Shown here piece after piece: positions 58,251 through 64,000 of a DNA stretch of 64,000 bases (its first letter is position 1; every line of letters begins with the position of its first letter). Made by a program: the position numbers and the translations under genes. This DNA is from Diorhabda sublineata. Lineage: Eukaryota > Arthropoda > Insecta > Coleoptera > Chrysomelidae. The DNA lies in assembly GCF_026230105.1 (NCBI RefSeq), contig NC_079480.1:18704488-18768487 (forward strand), in the 5' to 3' direction. Below the pieces are notes generated by a model. The model was not told where the DNA came from. It made no database searches and saw nothing but the letters and a program-made list of their open reading frames with translations.

Positions 58251-58301
58251 CTGAATAGATTTAGGAGGACCTTTTTTTATTTCAATCTCCGATCGCTCCA
58301 T
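58251..58301 (-). CDS. Candidate 5' coding exon (17 codons) with strong splice donor
   Basis: On the minus strand an ATG at 58301 opens MERSEIEIKKGPPKSIQ, ending exactly at CAG|GTAAGAAA, a near-consensus donor. The 60 nt before the ATG are GC-rich (cagcccgcgtagtgtctg). No downstream exon was recognised, and the upstream side runs into the leader of a mariner, so the exon could be a chance match or part of a transposon-derived promoter. Confidence 0.3.
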
Positions 58302-58344
58302 GCAGACACTACGCGGGCTGAAGAAAACGGGCAGGCACTGTAGG

Positions 58345-58680
58345 CGACTCGCGCTACAACTCCACCATTGTTGACATTCAGGTGTCAGTCGGCGTAAACA
58401 TTATTGATGCTCCCGCCAAGTGTGATTCGTTTTGTAAAGGCTCAAGGCCGTAGTGGTGCAGAAATTCACCGCAGAATGATTCGTGTGTATGGAGAAAACT
58501 TCATGAGTGATGGTGCTGTGCGTGATTGATGTCGATAGTTTAAAGATGGCTGTGATAATGTGCATGATGAAGGGAGCCAAGGACGCAGATCACCTGGTTT
58601 AACGAGTTTGGACAAAATGGTTAAAGAAAACCGTAAATTCACCATTACTGCTTTTCCTACGGAAGTTACAAATTAAGAGT
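58345..58680 (+). mobile_element. Mariner N-terminal fragment
   Basis: After the leader (cattgttgacattcaggtgt, then cagtcggcgtaaac) the plus strand reads VIRFVKAQGRSGAEIHRRMI, then RVYGENFMSDGAVRD, FKDGCDNVHDEGSQGRRSPG and LTSLDKMVKENRKFTITAF. This is the helix-turn-helix region of a mariner of the AVIRFL..K...A.EIHREL...YG..V type. It stops abruptly near 58680, where a Tc1 fragment starts. Confidence 0.7.
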
Positions 58681-59187
58681 TGTCACTGGGCTAAAAAACA
58701 TGAGAATTGGACGCATGGAGAGTGCGTGTTATAAGAAGAGCGGATGTTTGATCCATGTAAAATCCTGGCGAGGAAAACACAGCGGAGGCCTGGTGATGAT
58801 TTAGGGATGTTTTGGAGGAAGGGCGACTGGACACCCGGTAAAAATTGGGAAAGGGAATTTAAAAAAAAAAAAAGCTATAAAAATATTGAAGAAAAATGTA
58901 GGACGTTAGCATGATAGCATGTAGCATGATAACGATCCCAAGCATTCAATTGTACAAAAAAGAAATGGATACGAAGATCGTATTAAAAGTAAAGATTTGG
59001 CCTTCAAAATCGCCATATCTCAATCTGATTGAGGTGTTTTGAGACAGTCAGAAAGGAGTGTCTTACTTTCACTTCATATCTTTGGAATATTCTGGAATGG
59101 AACCGAATGGATGACGATTAGTTCACCAAATTTTTACAGAGAATGCTAAAATTGTGGACAAAAACTTTTTAACTGGCAGTGTATAGT
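58680..59187 (+). mobile_element. Tc1-like transposon, 3' part
   Basis: Plus-strand frames read LIHVKSWRGKHSGGLVMI-GC near 58760 (decayed KHGGGSVMVWGC), HDNDPKHSIVQKR near 58935 (second catalytic Asp) and WPSKSPYLNLIEVF near 59010 (DDE final Glu block WP.QSPDLNPIE). The right end is ttttaactggcagtgta at 59168-59184. It is fused directly to the mariner fragment to its left. Confidence 0.75.
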
Positions 59188-59199
59188 TTATTTAGTAGT

Positions 59200-61990
59200 A
59201 ATCATTTCGAAATTTCCAATAAAAAAATTCCAGCGTTCCTTATCCTAAGCGGATCTTTGAAGTAGGCACGTGATACAAAATGGAGGAAAACAAAATGCGA
59301 GTAAAGTTGAATATCAAGTAGACGAGGGCGTTATTGACTGATTGCGAGATAAACTACATCAAAGAGTTGAGAAATATCACTTGCAACGCATGCATCCTTT
59401 CCTGTAGGTTTCGGTTTTTGTTATTTTTTGTCACAGAAATGACTTCTGCATATTTGAATGAAATGCGTGATAACTGGACTTATCACAGTTAGATCTCTAC
59501 TGAGGATACTACAAAAAAAGTTGTGGATTTTAGAAAAATAATTGCTTTTCGTAATAGTCTCATCATTTTTTTGTTTGTGTTTCATTCGTTAAAGTTTTTA
59601 TAGAATAATTAGTACAGTCAGTGAAGCTGAAAATGTTACCTCCGAATTTTTTTAAACTGAATGGATTTGCATGAAATTTATTTGGAATAAGTTTTGTCTT
59701 GAACTAAGTATCAAAAATGACATAAGTCCGATTGACAATTTTTATTTTTTAGTGGTAAAAACTACCCACAAGTGAAAAAAAATTAAGCTTTAATCATTTT
59801 ACTGGTAACAATCTTGTTCAACCACTAAGACTAAATGGTATTTTATGTACTCGAAAGTATTTTATTGTATATTTGATGTTTACAACCCCTTATGTAACCT
59901 ATAAAAACAACCCCTATGCATAAAATAATGACAAAAAATTACTTTTTGAACATTTGATATAATTTAATCTAATAAAAGAATTTTTTCCTTTCAACGCCTA
60001 AAAACCACCCCTTTATTGAGAAAAATGAAAAACATGCTTTGGAAAATATTGGAATGCTTCAACGGTGCTTGTTATTTGATATTTCTTTATTCTTTACAAA
60101 ATGACTTCACTTTTAACCCTTGAAAATCACTCCTAAACTAAAAAAGTGTTAAAAAATTACTTTGTCCGTTATTTAATAATTAAATTGCGTGCAAAAATTC
60201 AGAATTTCCTCATATTATTTTTGAAAAAATACATTTTACTTTCAGCATCAATATTAATAAAAAAATTTTATTGTATATAAAATTTGATATGATTATTTTA
60301 AATTTCAAAATCAAAATCTTATTTTCCATAACTAGATGAATTTTAAAGCTAAAGCATTTTAAAGGAAATTTCAAGAGCTATTAGCTCATGTGAATGAAAA
60401 ATCTTTTAAGTCCTTTATTTTTTAAAGGAAAAGGGTTGAAGGGCTCGAGGCATGTCATTTTTCAACTAAATTGGATACTTTAAATATCAATATTTCCTTT
60501 CTCAAATTTTAGGAATAAATGAAAAACCAAAATATTTTTTGGAAAAAACTTACATTTTTCTTCTTCATAATTTTTGACGTATCCTCCATAGTTTCAGAGT
60601 TATTAAGTAATTATGGCAATTTTTTTTTGGAAAATGAAAAAGACGTTTTCAACTTTTACCGTACATTTTTCAAAAAATACGTATAAACCGATTTAACTTC
60701 AGAATAGTATGAATAACACTAAATTAAAACTAATTATAAAAGATCTACGTTTAATTTTAATTGTGTTGGAAATGGTACAGCTCCAACTACTCATTTTTCA
60801 TATGAGCGACCTATTTATTTTTGACTACAACTTCTTCAATTTTGATCCAATATACTTTCATAAGTAATCATTTTGAAGGTCTTTTTGAGTACTACAAAAA
60901 ACTTTAGAAGCATTATGCATGTTTCACTATTCATATATTGCATTGTATTGAACGTAGAACATTTTATAAAAAATTATTTTTTTTGTTTTTTTATAAGCTA
61001 TAATTTTGTATATTACACGTTTTTAAATAAAATGCGTAGCTTTTGAATTATTCGCAAAAAATACTTTAAAAACGTTTTTTTACACTCAAAATTTCAAGTT
61101 TTCGATCGTGAATAATTAAAAAACTATTGATTTCTCGAAAAAATTCTACATATATTTTTTATTCAGAATTTGATTCTCTATCGTTTATCGTTTATCGCTT
61201 TAGTTTTTGAAAATAATCTTTCCCTTCCGAGGAGTGTCAACCAGCAAACGGTCAATCGGCGCTATGTCACTAATGACTATTGACTTTTTTAAATTAGTTA
61301 AAACTTATTTTTTGATTAAATTCTAATACTTTTGCTTTTTTTTCTGTGTAAAAAAGCATGATTAATAAATTATAATAATGAAAGAAGTTGAAAAAGGTAT
61401 ATATCTACCTATACAAATGACTAACGGTTCGTTAAGTTATTAACTTCAGGTATAATTGCCGTGAAGGGGATAAGTCAAACCTACAAAACATCTAAAACAA
61501 TATATCACGACTGATACTTTTTCATTCGAAACAATTTCTCACTCTCGAATGGTAATATATCTATTGGCAATTTATAAAAGTCTTTTGTTGTGCTCCGAAT
61601 TGCGTATCATTTAGTTCATTTCGAATTTCTAGCACTAATTTCTATTTTTAATTATTTTTGTTTCTTTCATCTTCAGTTCTGAAAGTCATTTATATCATTA
61701 AGACCAACAGCCAGGTAGGTAATGACCATGTCGTTCAAATAGGAAGAAAGGTAAATAGAGTGAACAATAAAACTAGGTAAATAAATTCTTAAGGTCTCAA
61801 ACTACAAAAAATGCTTGTATCAGATAACTTTTGACAACAATCATTATTTGTTTCAAACTAATTTGGACTGAAAAGTTCGTAGATTGACACGTAGATGATG
61901 CTACTAGTATTAAATCCACGTGATTTTCAACTAGCCCTAACTTTCAAAAGACACGTGTTGACTGATGTATTATTAGTTTGTGGACAAAAA
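59200..61990. other. AT-rich old repeats, no gene
   Basis: 59590-61150 contains recurring phrases such as aaccacccctttattgagaa and aatcactcctaaactaaaaa, which look like a decayed tandem or interspersed repeat. 61085-61150 (ttcgatcgtgaataattaaa, then aactattgatttctcgaaaa) resembles the 156-bp satellite monomer at 30370-31430. No coding block. Confidence 0.35.
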
Positions 61991-61999
61991 TGAAAAAAA

Positions 62000-62850
62000 A
62001 AAATATTTCTTTAACGATTTTTTTTATAAAAAGACCGTTTTCAAAGGCAATTGACGACTCTGAATAGTTGGTTTTCAAAGGAAAATGAGTTTTAATTTTC
62101 AGAAAAAGACAGTTTCCTTAGAAAAAAAAATTTTTTCTTTCTTCTCTTCTTTAGAAAAGAGTTACAAATGATACATTTTTCAACAAAAACACAGTTTTTA
62201 AAGGCAACTTACAGTTAGATAGTTTCTAAATGCAAGTGATGGTTTGCTTTTCAAACAACTCAATATTCAAAGGCAAATGTTAATTTTCTTTTTTTTTTCC
62301 AAACCAAACCAAAACCCAAAACCTTTTTTTACAAGTAAACAACAGTTTTTAAAGGCAACTGATGACTTTGTTCCAATAGATAGTTTTCAAAACCAAGTGA
62401 CAGTTTATTTTTTAAAGTAGACAGCTTTCAAAGTGAACTAATAGTTTTTCATTTAAGGAAACTGATATTTTTTCTGAAGTGCAGTTTTCAGACGTATTTG
62501 ACGATCTTATTTTTTGACACGACAATTTCAACTGATAACTTTTTTGTGACAAAAAGATAGTTTTCAAAGGCAACTCACAGTTTTTTAGATAGATAGTTTC
62601 CAAGTCCAAATGGTGGTTTGCTTTATGGTCAAAACAATATTCAAAGGTGAATGATTCTTTTCAAAAAAGACATTTTCCCCAGTCAAAAGATGTTTTATTC
62701 AAAGAAAACGACAGCTTTTAAAGAGAGACAGTTTTTAAAGTCATGTGAATAAGACAGTTTTTGAAAGCCAAAGAGGCTTTTCTATGAAAAAGACAGTTTT
62801 CATCGGTAGGTTACGGCTTTTCTCAAATAAATAATTTTGAAAACAAGTCA
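62000..62850. repeat. Degenerate short-period tandem repeat
   Basis: Variants of acagttttcaaaggcaactg and gatagtttccaaatgcaagt recur about every 40-60 bp more than a dozen times, with poly-T tracts between. Examples lie near 62034, 62199, 62345, 62381, 62561 and 62793. Confidence 0.7.
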
Positions 62851-62959
62851 CCGTTTGATTATTGTAAAATTATTAAGAGATAATATTGACAAAAAAAAGC
62901 TTCAGAAACTTTTTCCAAAGAAACGAACAAATTGGAGTAAAAAATAATCAAAAATGTCG

Positions 62960-63690
62960 ATTTTTCATGCTTTTACAATAATAATAGTTTCTCTTAAAAT
63001 TGACCTTTTCTCATATATAATCGTTTGTACCTTTTTTATTAAGTAATCATCAAAGTTATATGAACAAAAGCATTCCTAAAATCACTTATTGTAATCAGGT
63101 AAGTACAATATTAGAAGTTAACTTTCAAAAATTGAAAATTTTCACCATAAAAAAGATGGTATCTTACTAAGTTTGACTAACTGTTAGAGATAAAAAATGA
63201 ATAAACAAAAATTTTCCATTTTTTTCCAAAATGTTTGTTATTTTTGTGTAGATTAACAAAAAAATATATAAACTGCGTTTGAAGCTTTTTGAAAAAGTTA
63301 TGAGCGAAGAAGTGCATTTATGATCACATTTGAAGTCATCAAACTATAAGAAATCTCCAGGTGAGATATTTCCCATATTTTTTCTCATAACTTCGCCGTA
63401 AGAACGGAGATTTAAAAAAGATTCATCGAAATCGGATGATTTTTCGTATTTCCAGAGTCAAAAGTATAAAATTACCTAAATTATATAATTTAATCAAGTG
63501 ATAGTGATAAGTGAATTATTATAAATTAGTGTAGTGTATAGTGTGTAAATGAATTAAGAACGTAAGAAAGAGTGTTTATCAATTCACTTCACAAGTCATA
63601 AAACTATATGAAATCCCCAGGAGAAATATTTCCTATCGGAGGATATTTCGATTTGTTAGAGCCAGAAAACGAGGAGACCGCGATATTTGA
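62960..63690. repeat. Fold-back family, inverted copies of 28485-29265
   Basis: The reverse complement of 62960-63480 follows 28490-28970 closely. Shared phrases (given on the minus strand) include atgggaaatatctcacctgg and agatttc, acttagtaagata, attaataaaaaaggt-type sequence, and gattacaataa-tgatttta. A further arm is at 63590-63690 (gaaatccccaggagaaatat; gagccagaaaacgaggagac, then cgcga). This is the second locus of the same element family, 34 kb away. Confidence 0.7.
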
Positions 63691-63699
63691 ATAGATATT

Positions 63700-64000
63700 T
63701 ATTCTAATTTCAACATTATATCAGATCAGAATAAGCAAAACATCAATTGATTCAGCTTAAATCAAATTTTTTGTCCTAATAAAAATTTCACACTACATAT
63801 TTCCATTTCAACAGAACAGGTCACTATTATATCGTTGTTAATAAATCAAAGTATTTATTTATTTACATCATTATATAAAATAATAAAAGTACATATAAAT
63901 TGTCTGTACATACATCTTTTACAATGTGCTACCGGTTGTGTTTACCAGGAAAATACGGGCATATCTTATTTACTTTTGCCACTACCGTATACAGTTATGG
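63700..64000. other. Window end, nothing recognised
   Basis: AT-rich intron sequence. Confidence 0.35.

Larger units (their letters stand above)
26090..64000 (+). other. dac: dac first intron (open to the right)
   Basis: After the donor at 26090 I found no sequence encoding the expected continuation of dac (the proline/lysine-rich segment after DACHbox-N). The rest of the window therefore appears to be intron, packed with repeats. Large introns are known for dac in other insects and contain enhancers. The relatively GC-rich islands at 42240-42620, 50860-51020 and 57890-58020 are places where enhancers might lie, but no site cluster proves it. Confidence 0.6.

Overview
This is AT-rich insect DNA, most likely from a beetle. 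It has host exons with GT/AG splice sites and no operons, and it is crowded with decayed mariner/Tc1, hAT, Penelope, Helitron and LINE copies. The beetle assignment rests on the general look of the dachshund exon and the repeat mix, so treat it as an inference.

Two host genes can be supported. (1) On the minus strand, 2211-8641 holds a split gene for a small secreted lipid-binding-type protein of the TULIP group (group-7 allergen or takeout/JHBP-like). Its exons are all short. Five exons join with matching splice phase into about 240 residues, and a sixth exon offers an alternative C-terminus. Its introns contain several dead transposons. (2) On the plus strand, 25410-26089 is the first coding exon of dachshund (dac), with the complete DACHbox-N/Ski-Sno domain and a clean splice donor. 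A GC-richer promoter/5' UTR stretch lies before it. I see no second dac exon, so 26090-64000 reads as the start of a first intron of at least 38 kb. A possible 17-codon minus-strand first exon lies at 58251-58301.

Layout: 1-642 Tc1 end; 2.2-8.7 kb TULIP gene with nested mariner and LINE relics; 8.8-15.5 kb mariner, Jockey-like and other LINE relics and a relic of a PIN-nuclease-like repetitive gene; 16.2-18.9 kb a nearly complete hAT element with terminal repeats, target-site duplication and its own promoter signals; 20-24.6 kb LINE and mariner relics and an LTR-retrotransposon primer-binding-like site; 24.9-26.1 kb dac; 26.7-28.5 kb a tandemly repeated Penelope-like element; 28.5-29.3 kb a fold-back element with relatives at 63 kb; 30.4-31.4 kb a 156-bp satellite array; 31-64 kb intronic repeats, including mariner copies at 33.7, 36.6, 39.4, 53.3 and 58.3 kb, LINE reverse-transcriptase relics at 47.6, 51.7 and 54.7 kb, a Helitron helicase relic at 49.9 kb and two more pieces of the PIN-like family.

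None of the mobile genes is intact: all carry stops, frameshifts or deletions. The most unusual items are the PIN-like repetitive gene family, the hammerhead-like hairpin shared by three Penelope ends, the hAT element with a perfect heat-shock-element motif in front of a TATA/Inr pair, the competing 3' exons of the TULIP gene, and the fold-back family. All calls are by eye; no alignment or database search was run.
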